Assembly: GCA_040769385.1 (NCBI GenBank)
Contig: JAXGLD010000002.1
Location: forward strand, 372,001-436,000
DNA length: 64,000 bases
From: PHAA01 sp022706565
GTDB lineage: Bacteria; Bacillota; Syntrophomonadia; Syntrophomonadales; Syntrophomonadaceae
Direction: 5' to 3'
Shown: piece after piece, positions 40,481-50,189 of the stretch
Numbering within the stretch: the first letter of the stretch is position 1
Layout: the number at the start of each line of letters is the position of its first letter
Translations under genes and position numbers: made by a program
The notes under the pieces: model-generated
Told to the model about the DNA's origin: nothing
The model's database searches: none
What the model saw: the letters and a program-made list of their open reading frames with translations, nothing else

Positions 40481-41797
40481 TCAAAGCCTATAACTGATCG
40501 GGTGTCCAACGGCATAGTCGGAATGGGCCTCATCGATCAGGACCGTCACCAATCTACCCACCAAGTCGTCACCGCCGGGAAAACGAACTTCAATATAATT
40601 ATCACTCAAGCCCGTACACGTGCCTTCCGACAACTTTTTTTCGGTCACAACCGGGACCGCCTTACCAATATGTCGGTCTATAAACTGCTTTTTCTTGCTG
40701 TCGGCGAGGGCCAGCAGCTGCTGGCTACGCTGCTGTTTGACCCCCGGTTCTATCTGTCCCGCCATAGTGGCGGCCGGTGTACCTGTCCGTTGGGAATATT
40801 TGAAGACATGCAAATCACTAATGGGCAGCTCTGCAATCAAATCAAAGGTCATTTGAAAATCAGCATCGGTTTCTTGGGGGAAACCCACCATAACATCGGC
40901 TGTAAATGCTGCCGACGGTAATAGGGCCTCCGCTTTCCGGATCAATTGCCGATAGTAATCTCGATTGTAGCGCCGTCTCATGGAGGTTAAAACCCGGTCA
41001 CTGCCGCTCTGCAACGGTATGTGCAAGTGCCGGCACATGCGGGCATCGGCGGACATCATCTCCAGCAGCCGGTCTGTCACCTCCAGGGGTTCAATGGAAC
41101 TTAAACGGATGCGGTAATCGCCGCTGATTTCACTAAGAATATAATCGAGCAGTCGGGTGAGATCCCAATTCTCGAGTTCTCGGCCGTACTGCCCGATGTG
41201 GATCCCGGACAACACTATCTCCTGATAACCCATCTCCGTTAATTGGGTAATCTCGGTCACCACATCCTCCGGCTTCTTGCTGCGAACCGGCCCCCGGGTG
41301 TAAGGAACCACACAGTAAGAGCAGAAACTCTGACAGCCGTCCTGGATTTTGATAAAAGCCCGGGTGCGCTTGTGGGGTCGGGAATAGAAGTAAGGCCGCA
41401 ATCCCCGCTCCGCATGAGGGGATTCCAACCATAGTGACTGTTCTGCATCCCGTGTTGTCAGATGCGTTTCCACTATTTCTGCGATGTACTCCTTGGCCTG
41501 GTTGCCGACTACCAGGTCCAACCCATCTATTTCTCTAGTTCGCTCCCCGTCCGCCTGCGCCAGGCAGCCGGTAGCCACTACCAGAGCGTTAGGATTGGTC
41601 CGTATAGCTCTTCTAAGCATGGCTCTGGACTTCCGGTCGCTGATATGAGTGACTGTGCAGGTATTAACGATGCACACGTCAACAGGGTCACCAAATTCCG
41701 CTACTTGGTAACCCCGCCTCAAGAAATCCTCCATCATTTGTTCGGTCTCGACCTGGTTTACCTTACAACCAAGGGTATAAAATGATATCCTTTTCAA
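40481..41797 (-). CDS. mtaB: tRNA t6A37 methylthiotransferase MtaB
   Basis: The 438-aa protein has the UPF0004 domain (FYTLGCKVNQVETEQM), the radical-SAM site CQSFCSYCVVPYTRGPVRS, and a C-terminal TRAM domain. It adds a methylthio group to t6A37. TTG start behind GGGAGA. It ends the heat-shock operon after prmA; rsmE, often found between them, is absent here. Confidence 0.95.
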   Translation of the reverse strand: MKRISFYTLGCKVNQVETEQMMEDFLRRGYQVAEFGDPVDVCIVNTCTVTHISDRKSRAMLRRAIRTNPNALVVATGCLAQADGERTREIDGLDLVVGNQAKEYIAEIVETHLTTRDAEQSLWLESPHAERGLRPYFYSRPHKRTRAFIKIQDGCQSFCSYCVVPYTRGPVRSKKPEDVVTEITQLTEMGYQEIVLSGIHIGQYGRELENWDLTRLLDYILSEISGDYRIRLSSIEPLEVTDRLLEMMSADARMCRHLHIPLQSGSDRVLTSMRRRYNRDYYRQLIRKAEALLPSAAFTADVMVGFPQETDADFQMTFDLIAELPISDLHVFKYSQRTGTPAATMAGQIEPGVKQQRSQQLLALADSKKKQFIDRHIGKAVPVVTEKKLSEGTCTGLSDNYIEVRFPGGDDLVGRLVTVLIDEAHSDYAVGHPISYRL

Positions 41798-41848
41798 ATC
41801 GTCTCCCTGCTAATCATGGAATGCATTCAATGCATAGCATCCCGGAGC

Positions 41849-42769
41849 CTACCGGCGGCGGGCGGCCACCCCAATCCAATCCACATCCTGCAATACCTGT
41901 TCGACCACAAAACCATTATTCTCCAGGGCAGTCTGTACCGATGGCCAACGGCTATCGACTATGCCAGACCCGAAGAAATAGCCGCCACTCTTAATTACCT
42001 TCGCCGCCTCAGGTATGAGTTCCACTACCACCTCAGCAGTGATATTGGCCAGCACCATATCTGCTTGCCGGCCGCGAATTTCCGTCACTATATCCCCAGC
42101 CTGGACCAGGATTTTGTCTGCCAACCCGTTCAAATCTATGTTCTCCCTGGCGATCCTTACCGCCAATTCATCAATATCCATGGCAAAAACACCAGCCGCT
42201 CCTAATTTGATGGCGGCAATCGACAATATCCCCGAACCGCATCCGGCATCGATGACATTCTCGCCCCCATGTACATATTGGTCCAAAAACCGAAGGCAAA
42301 AACGGGTAGAAGCGTGAATGCCAGTGCCAAAAGCCATGCCGGGATCAATATTGACAATGACTTCTCCTTCCGAGCCATGGTATTCTTCCCACGATGGTTT
42401 TATTACCAGACGCTCACCTACTTTAAATGCATGATAATACTTCTTCCAGTTTTCTTCCCAGTCTTCATTGCGGACGTCGTCGATGAACACCGAGCACTTA
42501 ACCTGGAAATTATCTTCCACCGCAGCTATTGATTTGGAGAAGGCTTCAAAAACATCGTTGTCTTCAGGGAAGTAGGCCTTCACTACCACAAATTCATGGT
42601 TTAGAAAATCCTCGGATACAGATTCCGGCGTCCATTTCTCACTGATATATTTCCTGGCCGCCTGAGGGTCTTCGATTATCACCCCGCCGGACCCCATGCT
42701 GTGGAAGATACCGGCAATGGCTTCTACGCAAATTCCCTCGGTAAGCACGCTAAATTCTTTCCAATTCAT
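41849..42769 (-). CDS. prmA: Ribosomal protein L11 methyltransferase
   Basis: The 306-aa protein has the PrmA substrate-recognition part and the methyltransferase domain with VIDAGCGSGILSIAAIKLGA (SAM site) and NITAEVVVELIPE. It trimethylates L11. It follows dnaJ by 15 bp, as in the Bacillus dnaK operon. Confidence 0.96.
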   Translation of the reverse strand: MNWKEFSVLTEGICVEAIAGIFHSMGSGGVIIEDPQAARKYISEKWTPESVSEDFLNHEFVVVKAYFPEDNDVFEAFSKSIAAVEDNFQVKCSVFIDDVRNEDWEENWKKYYHAFKVGERLVIKPSWEEYHGSEGEVIVNIDPGMAFGTGIHASTRFCLRFLDQYVHGGENVIDAGCGSGILSIAAIKLGAAGVFAMDIDELAVRIARENIDLNGLADKILVQAGDIVTEIRGRQADMVLANITAEVVVELIPEAAKVIKSGGYFFGSGIVDSRWPSVQTALENNGFVVEQVLQDVDWIGVAARRR

Positions 42770-42783
42770 ATTATTCCGGCTCC

Positions 42784-43902
42784 CTAACCCATGGCATCTT
42801 TTAATTTATCGAACAAACCTTTTTTGCTGTCTTTGTCTTCCCCTTCAAAAAGAGAACTTAGTAGTTCCTTTTGCCGTTTATTCAAGCGGGTGGGTATCTT
42901 AACGTTGATGCGCACCTTTAAATCACCCTTACGGCTTCCCTGCAAGTGAGGTATGCCCTTGTTCTTTACAGTCAGCACATCCCCAGGCTGGGTCCCTTCT
43001 GGAATGTGCAAGAGATGACTGTCACCCCTGAGCAACGGGACTTCTACCTCGGCACCTAAAGCGGCCTGAACCATGTTAATATCCAGGTCACAGATCAGCG
43101 TGTACCGGTCTCTCTTAAAGCGAGCATGGTTTCTGACTACCACTACTATATAGAGGTCTCCAGGAGGACCGCCAAGGATACCTTCTTCGCCCTCGCCTTG
43201 TATTCTCAGCCGGGCTCCGGTGTCTATCCCTGCCGGGATACGCACATTGATAACCCGTTTGCGTTTGACCTTGCCCCGGCCTTTACACGCACTGCAGGGT
43301 TTTTCGATAATTGTGCCTTCCCCGTTGCAGCGGTTGCAGGTGTGAGTAGTCTCAAAACGCCCAAATGGCGTGTTCTGGACGTTTCTGACCCTGCCGCTGC
43401 CTTGGCACTGCGGGCAGGTGTTGATTGCTGAACCCGGTTCCGCACCGCTTCCTCCACATTTTTCGCAATCCTCCACCCTCATTAGATCCATCTCTTTTTC
43501 AGCCCCGAAAACTGCATCCTCGAAGCTGATGTCAAGTCTTACCTCCCGGTCCGCGCCTCTCTGTGGACCGCGGCTGCGCTGGCCTCCAACTCCGCCGAAG
43601 AACATATCGAATATATCCCCGAATCCACCCATACCGCCGAAATCGGTGAATCCCCCTCCCCCCATTCGGGAAGGATCGAATGCGGCATGCCCATATTGGT
43701 CGTAGGCAGCCCGTTTTTGGGAATCGCTGAGGATTTCATAAGCCTCGGCAACCTCCTTGAACTTCTCGGCAGCATCAGCATCCTCTTTATTGACATCGGG
43801 ATGATATTTCTTCGCTTTCTGCCGATAGGCTTTCTTAATTTCATCAGCAGAAGCCGATTTACTCACACCTAAAACTTCGTAATAGTCTCGCTTGGAGGCC
43901 AT
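42784..43902 (-). CDS. dnaJ: Chaperone protein DnaJ
   Basis: The 372-aa protein has the J domain with HPD (KYHPDVNKED), a Gly/Phe-rich linker, four CxxCxGxG zinc repeats (CEKCGGSG, CPQCQGSG, CNRCNGEG, CSACKGRG) and the C-terminal substrate domain. It is a type I Hsp40 that stimulates DnaK. Confidence 0.98.
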   Translation of the reverse strand: MASKRDYYEVLGVSKSASADEIKKAYRQKAKKYHPDVNKEDADAAEKFKEVAEAYEILSDSQKRAAYDQYGHAAFDPSRMGGGGFTDFGGMGGFGDIFDMFFGGVGGQRSRGPQRGADREVRLDISFEDAVFGAEKEMDLMRVEDCEKCGGSGAEPGSAINTCPQCQGSGRVRNVQNTPFGRFETTHTCNRCNGEGTIIEKPCSACKGRGKVKRKRVINVRIPAGIDTGARLRIQGEGEEGILGGPPGDLYIVVVVRNHARFKRDRYTLICDLDINMVQAALGAEVEVPLLRGDSHLLHIPEGTQPGDVLTVKNKGIPHLQGSRKGDLKVRINVKIPTRLNKRQKELLSSLFEGEDKDSKKGLFDKLKDAMG

Positions 43903-43930
43903 CTTTCCCCACCTTCCTGATCAGCCTCGC

Positions 43931-45751
43931 CTATTTGCCGTCCTTGTCATTAGAGATATTATAGTCGGCATCGATTATATCATCATCTGCACCAGTACCG
44001 GGATCACCTTGTCCGGGATTGGCATTCTGGTACATCTTGCTGGTGAATGCATACATAGCTTTGGACAATTCCTCAGTGCAGCGCTCGATCTCCGCCACAT
44101 CACTGCCTTCCAAGGCCTTTTGCAGCTGTTCTTTGGCATCGTTGACCGCGTTCCGGTCAGCTTCGTCAATCTTATCTTCAAACTCTTTCAGGTTTTTGTC
44201 AACTTGATACAAAATGCTGTCAGCAGCGTTCCGGGCCTCTATTTCCTTGAACCGTTTGCTATCCTCTTCAGCGAATCGCTCCGCATCCTTCACCATCCGC
44301 TCGATCTCATCATCACTCAAACCGCTGGAAGAGGTGATAGTTATCTTCTGTTCTTTGTTGGTAGCCAGATCTTTGGCAGTGACATTGACTATGCCATTGA
44401 CGTCTATGTCAAATTTGACTTCTATCTGCGGAATTCCACGCGGAGCCGGGGGTATACCGCTAAGCTGGAAACGACCCAAGGTAACATTGTGCTGGGACAG
44501 TTTTCTTTCCCCCTGCAGCACATGAATATCGACCGAGGGCTGATTGTCGGCCGCGGTTGTGAATATTTGGCTCTTGGAAACCGGTATGGTGGTGTTGCGC
44601 TCTATAATCCTGGTGAAAACACCTCCCAAGGTTTCGATTCCCAACGATAGAGGGGTGACGTCCAGTAAAACCACGTCGGTCACATCACCGGTCAAAACCC
44701 CGGCCTGGATGGCAGCACCGAGTCCCACTACCTCGTCAGGATTGATGCCTTTGAACGGCTCCTTGCCGGTAAAGGCCTTGACTGCATCCTGAACTGCGGG
44801 TATCCGGGTGGAACCACCGACCAAAATAACCTTGTCAAGGTCACTCGCCTTGAGGTTGGCGTCTTTCATGGCTTGCTTCATGGGGCCTACCGTTTTTTCC
44901 ACCAGGTCGGCGGTCATCTCGTTGAAGCGAGCACGGGTAAGCGTTCTTTCCAGGTGCAAAGGCCCATCCTGCGTCGCTGTTATATATGGTATGTTTATAT
45001 CAACACTCATTAGACTGGATAATTCATGCTTAGCCTTCTCAGCCGCCTCTTTGAGCCGGTGCATGGCCATTTTATCTTTGGTAAGATCTACCCCGTTCTC
45101 CTTCTTGAACTCATCCACCAGCCAATTTATAATCCTATCATCGAAGTCATCACCGCCCAGCCGGTTGTTGCCGCTGGTAGCCTTGACCTCGAAGGTACCA
45201 TCCCCTATCTCCAGTATGGAAACGTCGAAGGTCCCTCCACCCAGGTCGAACACCATGATGGTCTGGTTCTCTTCCTTGTCCATACCGTAAGCCAGCGCCG
45301 CCGCGGTGGGTTCGTTGATAATCCGCAGCACTTCCAAACCGGCGATAGTACCTGCATCCTTGGTGGCTTGCCGCTGGGAATCGGTGAAATAGGCCGGTAC
45401 CGTTATCACTGCCTTGGTAATCTTTTCACCCAAATAACTTTCCGCATCGGCTTTCATCTTTTGCAGAATCATGGCTGATATTTCCGGTGGGGAATACTTC
45501 TTGCCGTCTATACTGACTTTATAATCAGTCCCCATATGCCGTTTTATCGAGGAAACAGTCCTCTCCGGGTTGGTGGTTGCCTGCCGTTTGGCTACCCGGC
45601 CTACCAATCTCTCCCCGGTCTTGGAAAACCCCACGACCGACGGGGTGATCCTTTCCCCTTCTATATTATTAATGACAACCGCTTCCCCGCCTTCCATCAC
45701 TGCGATCACTGAATTGGTTGTACCTAAATCGATACCTACTACTTTTGCCAT
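43931..45751 (-). CDS. dnaK: Chaperone protein DnaK (Hsp70)
   Basis: The 606-aa protein begins VVGIDLGTTNSVIAVMEGG, with the phosphate loop FDLGGGTFDVSILE, VGGSTRIPAVQ, and the substrate-binding LLDVTPLSLGIETLGG. The C-terminus ends in an acidic tail (DDDIIDADY). ATP-driven folding partner of DnaJ and GrpE, which flank it. Confidence 0.99.
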   Translation of the reverse strand: MAKVVGIDLGTTNSVIAVMEGGEAVVINNIEGERITPSVVGFSKTGERLVGRVAKRQATTNPERTVSSIKRHMGTDYKVSIDGKKYSPPEISAMILQKMKADAESYLGEKITKAVITVPAYFTDSQRQATKDAGTIAGLEVLRIINEPTAAALAYGMDKEENQTIMVFDLGGGTFDVSILEIGDGTFEVKATSGNNRLGGDDFDDRIINWLVDEFKKENGVDLTKDKMAMHRLKEAAEKAKHELSSLMSVDINIPYITATQDGPLHLERTLTRARFNEMTADLVEKTVGPMKQAMKDANLKASDLDKVILVGGSTRIPAVQDAVKAFTGKEPFKGINPDEVVGLGAAIQAGVLTGDVTDVVLLDVTPLSLGIETLGGVFTRIIERNTTIPVSKSQIFTTAADNQPSVDIHVLQGERKLSQHNVTLGRFQLSGIPPAPRGIPQIEVKFDIDVNGIVNVTAKDLATNKEQKITITSSSGLSDDEIERMVKDAERFAEEDSKRFKEIEARNAADSILYQVDKNLKEFEDKIDEADRNAVNDAKEQLQKALEGSDVAEIERCTEELSKAMYAFTSKMYQNANPGQGDPGTGADDDIIDADYNISNDKDGK

Positions 45752-45770
45752 TACCTGACACCTCCATATA

Positions 45771-46334
45771 TTATGAACTAACCTTCACCAAGCTGGGTCG
45801 GATTACTCTGTCATGCATTACATATCCGGTCTGAAATTGTTCGATAACCGTGTTTAGAGGATGGTCTTCGCTGGCCTCAACCGTCAGTGCCTCATGGTAT
45901 TGAGGATCGAAAGGTTTGCCGACGCTGTCGATAGCCGTGACCCCTTCTTCCTTTAAAACCCCATTGAGCCGCTCGGCGATCATCTCTACACCCTTTAGCA
46001 TACCTTCAATATCCTTGGTCGAATGAGCCGCCTCAATAGCTCTTTGCAGATCGTCGAGGATGGGGATGATCTTTTTTACCATGCCCACATTAGCGTATTT
46101 GATATATTCTTCCCGGTCTCGAATACTGCGTTTTCTGGTGTTCTCAACCTCGGCCAGGGCACGCAGGTAATTGTCATAATTCTTTTGGGCTTCTTCCTTT
46201 TGTTGTTGTAGTTCCTCGGCAAGCCGTTCTTCCGCCGTCTTTTCAGGAGGCAGGTTAGGTTCGGGTGCCTCAGCTGACGTCACATGGTTGCTGTTTCCCT
46301 GTTCGTTATTGTCTTCTTTCATGTCTTTATTCAC
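45771..46334 (-). CDS. grpE: Nucleotide exchange factor GrpE
   Basis: The 187-aa protein has a charged N-terminal coiled-coil part and the core with YLRALAEVENTRKRS, IPILDDLQRAIEAA and the beta-domain GYVMHDRVIRPSLVKVS. It releases ADP from DnaK. GTG start; it follows the chaperonin gene by only two bases, so the two are coupled. Confidence 0.97.
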   Translation of the reverse strand: MNKDMKEDNNEQGNSNHVTSAEAPEPNLPPEKTAEERLAEELQQQKEEAQKNYDNYLRALAEVENTRKRSIRDREEYIKYANVGMVKKIIPILDDLQRAIEAAHSTKDIEGMLKGVEMIAERLNGVLKEEGVTAIDSVGKPFDPQYHEALTVEASEDHPLNTVIEQFQTGYVMHDRVIRPSLVKVSS

Positions 46335-46336
46335 CT

Positions 46337-47896
46337 CTATTCAATAGAATCTTGTTTATTAAATTCCCCATCTTTCATTTTGATTATGGTGTTGATCCTA
46401 AGAATTGCCGTGGCAACTTCCCCAGCCGTCTTCAATGCGTGTATCTTGATCATGGCCGGGTCAACAATGCCATAGGATAAGGCGTCGATAATGCTGCCAT
46501 TGTCGCAATCCAAGGTCATACTGCTGGAATTGCTTTGGTTTTGTTCCGCAATCACCTGGCTTATTTTCTCCAAGGGATTAAAGCCGGCATTGGCGGCTAT
46601 GCACGCGAAGGGTCGCAGTAATGCCTCCTTTACCGTTTGGACCCCATAAGCTGCCATCCCCTTCACCTCACCAGCCATGCTATCCAACTGGCGGGCGCTC
46701 CACACTTCTATTGCCCCCCCGCCGGGAACGACACCTTTTTGGATGGCTGCCTGCACTGCCGCGGCTGCATCACGGGCGATACGTTCCTTTTCATCAACCA
46801 CTTCTTCAGTGTTCGCTCCCACCAGGACCGTGGCCTGGGCCTGCCCACCGCCTTCCAGCACTGAGATACTGCCCAGTTTGTCATCGACTTGAACCCGAGC
46901 GGCATAACCCACATAACTGTTTAACTGCTCCTCGGGGAGATCAAGAGCACTCCTTTTGATTTTACGGGCCCCGCTATGCTTGCACAGGGTATCAAGCTCG
47001 CGCCGCGACACCCTTTGAACAGCCATCACGCTGGCCTCAGTGAAGATCTGTTCGGCGATGTCATCTATACTGCGGTCCGCCAATACCATTGTCATGCCCA
47101 TCCCGCAAATCTTGCGCAGGTTGCTTTCATAGCGCTTCTTATTCTCCATATAATGCAAAAATCCAGCTTCGGTATGCCGGGATTCATTATCTATATCTTC
47201 CGGAGCAAGGGCATCATCTATCACCAGTATTCTGGCGTCCTCCAATAATCTAGGCATATCTTTATTAAGCGGGGACCGATTAATAATAGTCCCCGTAAAC
47301 ACCTTACTGGCAGCCCCTTCCTGGGCAACCACCGCATCGCAGAACCTGTAATCAGGATCCAACAGTTTTTGCTGCCCAACAATCCGGGCTCCCTCCAGCA
47401 CCAAGCTGGCGATATCCTTCTGCCCCCGGCCGGCTGTGACCGCTACATCAAATAGAACAGGATCATCCACTGAATCGATGCTGCGGCTGTGCTGTTCAAT
47501 CAACTGCACGCTCCATTCCACACCCAGTCTGATCCCTTCAATTATTTGGGTGACCGGCACTCCTTTAATTACGTGATTGGCGCCTTCCGCCACCAGTGTC
47601 CCGGCCAGGATAGTGGCGGTAGTAGTTCCGTCTCCAACCTGTTCCTGCTGAGCCCGGGCTGCGTTAATAATCATCCGTGCCACCGGATGATTGACTGCCA
47701 TCAGTTTTAGGATAGTCACTCCATCGTTACTAATTACCACATCACCGAGGCTTCCCACCATCATGATGTCCAGCCCTTTGGGACCAATAGTTCCTTCTAT
47801 GGTCTGGGCCAGCAAACGGGCTGCATTGGCATTGCTCAACAGAGCCTGGGTTTTCTCATCCTTTTCACCTTTATGGATATTACTTTCTGACATCAT
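46337..47896 (-). CDS. Archaeal-type (group II/III) chaperonin
   Basis: The 519-aa protein is a thermosome/CCT-like chaperonin, not GroEL. Motifs: TIEGTIGPKGLDIMMVGSLG region, ISNDGVTIL, the nucleotide site VGDGTTTATILAGTL, VIDDALAP, and PGGGAIEVW. The apical part has the extra helical segment (about residues 245-270) that forms the built-in lid of group II chaperonins. Bacterial members of this type, called group III, have been described in Carboxydothermus and some other Firmicutes, often in the dnaK operon, as here between hrcA and grpE. It probably folds proteins without a GroES partner. No groES/groEL is present in the window. Confidence 0.93.
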   Translation of the reverse strand: MMSESNIHKGEKDEKTQALLSNANAARLLAQTIEGTIGPKGLDIMMVGSLGDVVISNDGVTILKLMAVNHPVARMIINAARAQQEQVGDGTTTATILAGTLVAEGANHVIKGVPVTQIIEGIRLGVEWSVQLIEQHSRSIDSVDDPVLFDVAVTAGRGQKDIASLVLEGARIVGQQKLLDPDYRFCDAVVAQEGAASKVFTGTIINRSPLNKDMPRLLEDARILVIDDALAPEDIDNESRHTEAGFLHYMENKKRYESNLRKICGMGMTMVLADRSIDDIAEQIFTEASVMAVQRVSRRELDTLCKHSGARKIKRSALDLPEEQLNSYVGYAARVQVDDKLGSISVLEGGGQAQATVLVGANTEEVVDEKERIARDAAAAVQAAIQKGVVPGGGAIEVWSARQLDSMAGEVKGMAAYGVQTVKEALLRPFACIAANAGFNPLEKISQVIAEQNQSNSSSMTLDCDNGSIIDALSYGIVDPAMIKIHALKTAGEVATAILRINTIIKMKDGEFNKQDSIE

Positions 47897-47927
47897 AACT
47901 CCTTCGCATCAGATAATCAGGATTGCT

Positions 47928-48959
47928 TTATTTCAGTCCCCGGCTCTTTAACATTTGATCTATGATTAGGCTAACCGATTCAACCGTCCCGGCCGCTTTC
48001 CAATACTCCATCCGCACCGGGCCGATTACCCCCATTTTGCCCATTTCGCCCACAGTATTATAACCGGCGAAAACCAAGCTCATCTCTTTGATATCTTCTA
48101 ATTTATTCTCCCTGCCAATCCTGATAGTAACGTCTTTACCAATCTGGTCGGGCAGTATATCCTTGATCTGCCTGTCTTCTTCAAATATGGTTAGAACTTT
48201 GTGCAGTTTGTCCAAATCCTTGAACTCCGGTTCCTTTATGATGTTAAGAGCACCTGTAATCACCACCTGGTCATCCTGGGAGTGATCCAAAAGGTTATCG
48301 ATAGCTTCAAGAGCCTTGTCTATAACCTGGCGCCGGTATCTTATTTCATCCCGCAAAACCTTCAGATCGCTCCTTTTGATTTCTTGCAGGCTCTTCCCCC
48401 GCAAGGCGTGATTGAACAAGTCTCCTATCTTTCGAAGCTCATCCAGTTGCATAGTCGGTGGGATCGTGATCCGCCGATGCAGTATTATACCGATGTCGGT
48501 TACCACCAGCACAATAGCCTGGCCTTCCTGCATGGGAATGATCTGCAGACTATGAAACTGGCTCAGTTTAATGGATGGCACTATAACAAACGAAGCGTAA
48601 TTGGTTACCTGGGACAAAAAATGCCCAACCCGTTGAACCACGTCGCTCCATTCCTGCATATTGTCATCCAGGGCTTCATGAAGCAGACCCAACTCCTCAT
48701 CGCTCAGTTTTTCTTTTTCCATCATGAAGTCGACATAGTAGCGAAATCCTTCCTCGGATGGAATCCTTCCCGCTGAGGTGTGGGGTTGCTCCAGGTATCC
48801 CATTTCCTCCAGGTCTGCCATCTCATTTCTGACCGTGGCCGCACTGATTTTAAGACCATGCTTTTTGACCACCGCCCTAGACCCAACCGGCTCAGCTGTG
48901 GAAACATAGTCCTTTATGATGGATTCGAGTATTCGTCTTTGTCTTTCCGAAAGTTCCAT
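47928..48959 (-). CDS. hrcA: Heat-inducible transcription repressor HrcA
   Basis: The 343-aa protein begins LSERQRRILESIIKDYVSTAEPVGSR and continues with AATVRNEMADLEEMGYL (winged helix). A GAF-like domain follows. HrcA binds the CIRCE operator, which is present 17 bp upstream of its start, so the operon is autoregulated. It is followed by the chaperonin gene. Confidence 0.98.
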   Translation of the reverse strand: MELSERQRRILESIIKDYVSTAEPVGSRAVVKKHGLKISAATVRNEMADLEEMGYLEQPHTSAGRIPSEEGFRYYVDFMMEKEKLSDEELGLLHEALDDNMQEWSDVVQRVGHFLSQVTNYASFVIVPSIKLSQFHSLQIIPMQEGQAIVLVVTDIGIILHRRITIPPTMQLDELRKIGDLFNHALRGKSLQEIKRSDLKVLRDEIRYRRQVIDKALEAIDNLLDHSQDDQVVITGALNIIKEPEFKDLDKLHKVLTIFEEDRQIKDILPDQIGKDVTIRIGRENKLEDIKEMSLVFAGYNTVGEMGKMGVIGPVRMEYWKAAGTVESVSLIIDQMLKSRGLK

Positions 48960-48975
48960 AAACTCACCCAGCCTG

Positions 48976-49002
48976 TTAGCACTCTCCCGAATCGAGTGCT
49001 AA
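48976..49002 (-). promoter_or_regulatory. CIRCE operator
   Basis: TTAGCACTC (48976-48984) and GAGTGCTAA (48994-49002) form the perfect CIRCE inverted repeat with a 9-bp spacer. It lies just downstream of the -10 box of the hrcA promoter, so HrcA binding would block transcription of the whole hrcA-to-mtaB operon, chaperonin included. Confidence 0.97.
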
Positions 49003-49016
49003 AAACAGTTTCTTAA

Positions 49017-49045
49017 AAAATAGCATTTGCACCATCGCTTGTCAA
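49017..49045 (-). promoter_or_regulatory. SigA promoter of the heat-shock operon
   Basis: On the minus strand TTGACA (49040-49045) and TATTTT (49017-49022) are 17 bp apart, directly upstream of CIRCE. Confidence 0.8.
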
Positions 49046-49054
49046 GCTATAGTA

Positions 49055-50185
49055 TCATTCCACAAACTCTCTAAATACCGCGTTGGAAATGAAATAAACC
49101 TGGGGAGGCAAATAGATCCTGTCTGGCTCGACGACTAATAAACCCTGGGATGCCAAACGGTCGATGGTTACTTGAAAAGGCCGCCAGATATCCTTCCCGA
49201 ACCTTCGACATAGTGCTCCCGGTTCAATCCCCTCCACCAGCCGCAATCCCATTACCAGAGCCTCGGACAGTTGCTCACGACGGCCCATGGTTTCCAGTAT
49301 TTGCTGGCGCGGCAGAACTGAATGCGATAAAGCGATCAGGTATTCTACCAAGGGAGGGGAATTCATGCTGCGCTGCCGGCCATCGAAGCTGACCGCTCCT
49401 ACTCCTACTCCCAAATAAGGACAGACTCCCCAATAGCCCATATTATGTTGACTTTTTCGGTCTCTATGGGCATAATTGGACAACTCATAATGCTGGTAAT
49501 CCGCCTCCAATAGATAATCCCGAGCCAGATAATAAAGGTCCGATTCCTCTTTATCATTCAGCATCGCCAAGGCCCCTGAAACGATCCGGCGGGCCAACGG
49601 TACGTCCGGTTCCAGTTGCAGCAAATAGGTTGAGATGTGCTGCGGCTCATGATTCACGGCCTGAATCAGGCTGGCCAGCCAGTCCTCCTTATTCTGTCCG
49701 GGTATTCCATAAATCAAATCCACGCTGACATTGTCAAAACCGGCCTGATGAGACCAATCTATGCATTGACTGGCCTGCTGGCTGTCGTGCATTCTCCCTA
49801 AAATTTTTAGCTCGCGGTTGATAAAACTCTGTACACCTATGGATAGACGATTAATGCCAACCCGGCGGAAATCCTCCAAATCCTGTCGGTCTACGGTGGC
49901 CGGATTTACTTCAAGAGTAATTTCTGGATCGTTGCCGGCTTGATAGCATTTATAGATGGTATCTATAATGCGCTCGATATGCTTTGGTGCCAGGAGGCTG
50001 GGGGTACCGCCGCCGAGATAAATGCTGGCGAAGGGGAGTCGGTAATCGGCCGCCCGCCGGGTCAATTCCTCCACCAGGCAGCTGGAATATTGGTCGAACA
50101 GCTCGGCATCGTCGGTGGGCAGGGAGTAGAAATCGCAGTAACTGCATTTGCTCAGGCAGAACGGGATGTGCACATAGATCCCCAT
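49055..50185 (-). CDS. hemW: Radical SAM heme chaperone HemW
   Basis: The protein has 376 aa from the ATG at 50185, which gives the family start GIYVHIPFCLSKCSYCDFYS; an upstream TTG (50212) overlapping lepA is possible. CxxxCxxC binds the 4Fe-4S cluster. HemW (once called HemN-like) inserts heme into targets; it lacks the extra Cys of true HemN oxidases. It follows lepA, as in Bacillus. Confidence 0.95.
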   Translation of the reverse strand: MGIYVHIPFCLSKCSYCDFYSLPTDDAELFDQYSSCLVEELTRRAADYRLPFASIYLGGGTPSLLAPKHIERIIDTIYKCYQAGNDPEITLEVNPATVDRQDLEDFRRVGINRLSIGVQSFINRELKILGRMHDSQQASQCIDWSHQAGFDNVSVDLIYGIPGQNKEDWLASLIQAVNHEPQHISTYLLQLEPDVPLARRIVSGALAMLNDKEESDLYYLARDYLLEADYQHYELSNYAHRDRKSQHNMGYWGVCPYLGVGVGAVSFDGRQRSMNSPPLVEYLIALSHSVLPRQQILETMGRREQLSEALVMGLRLVEGIEPGALCRRFGKDIWRPFQVTIDRLASQGLLVVEPDRIYLPPQVYFISNAVFREFVE

Positions 50186-50189
50186 TGAA

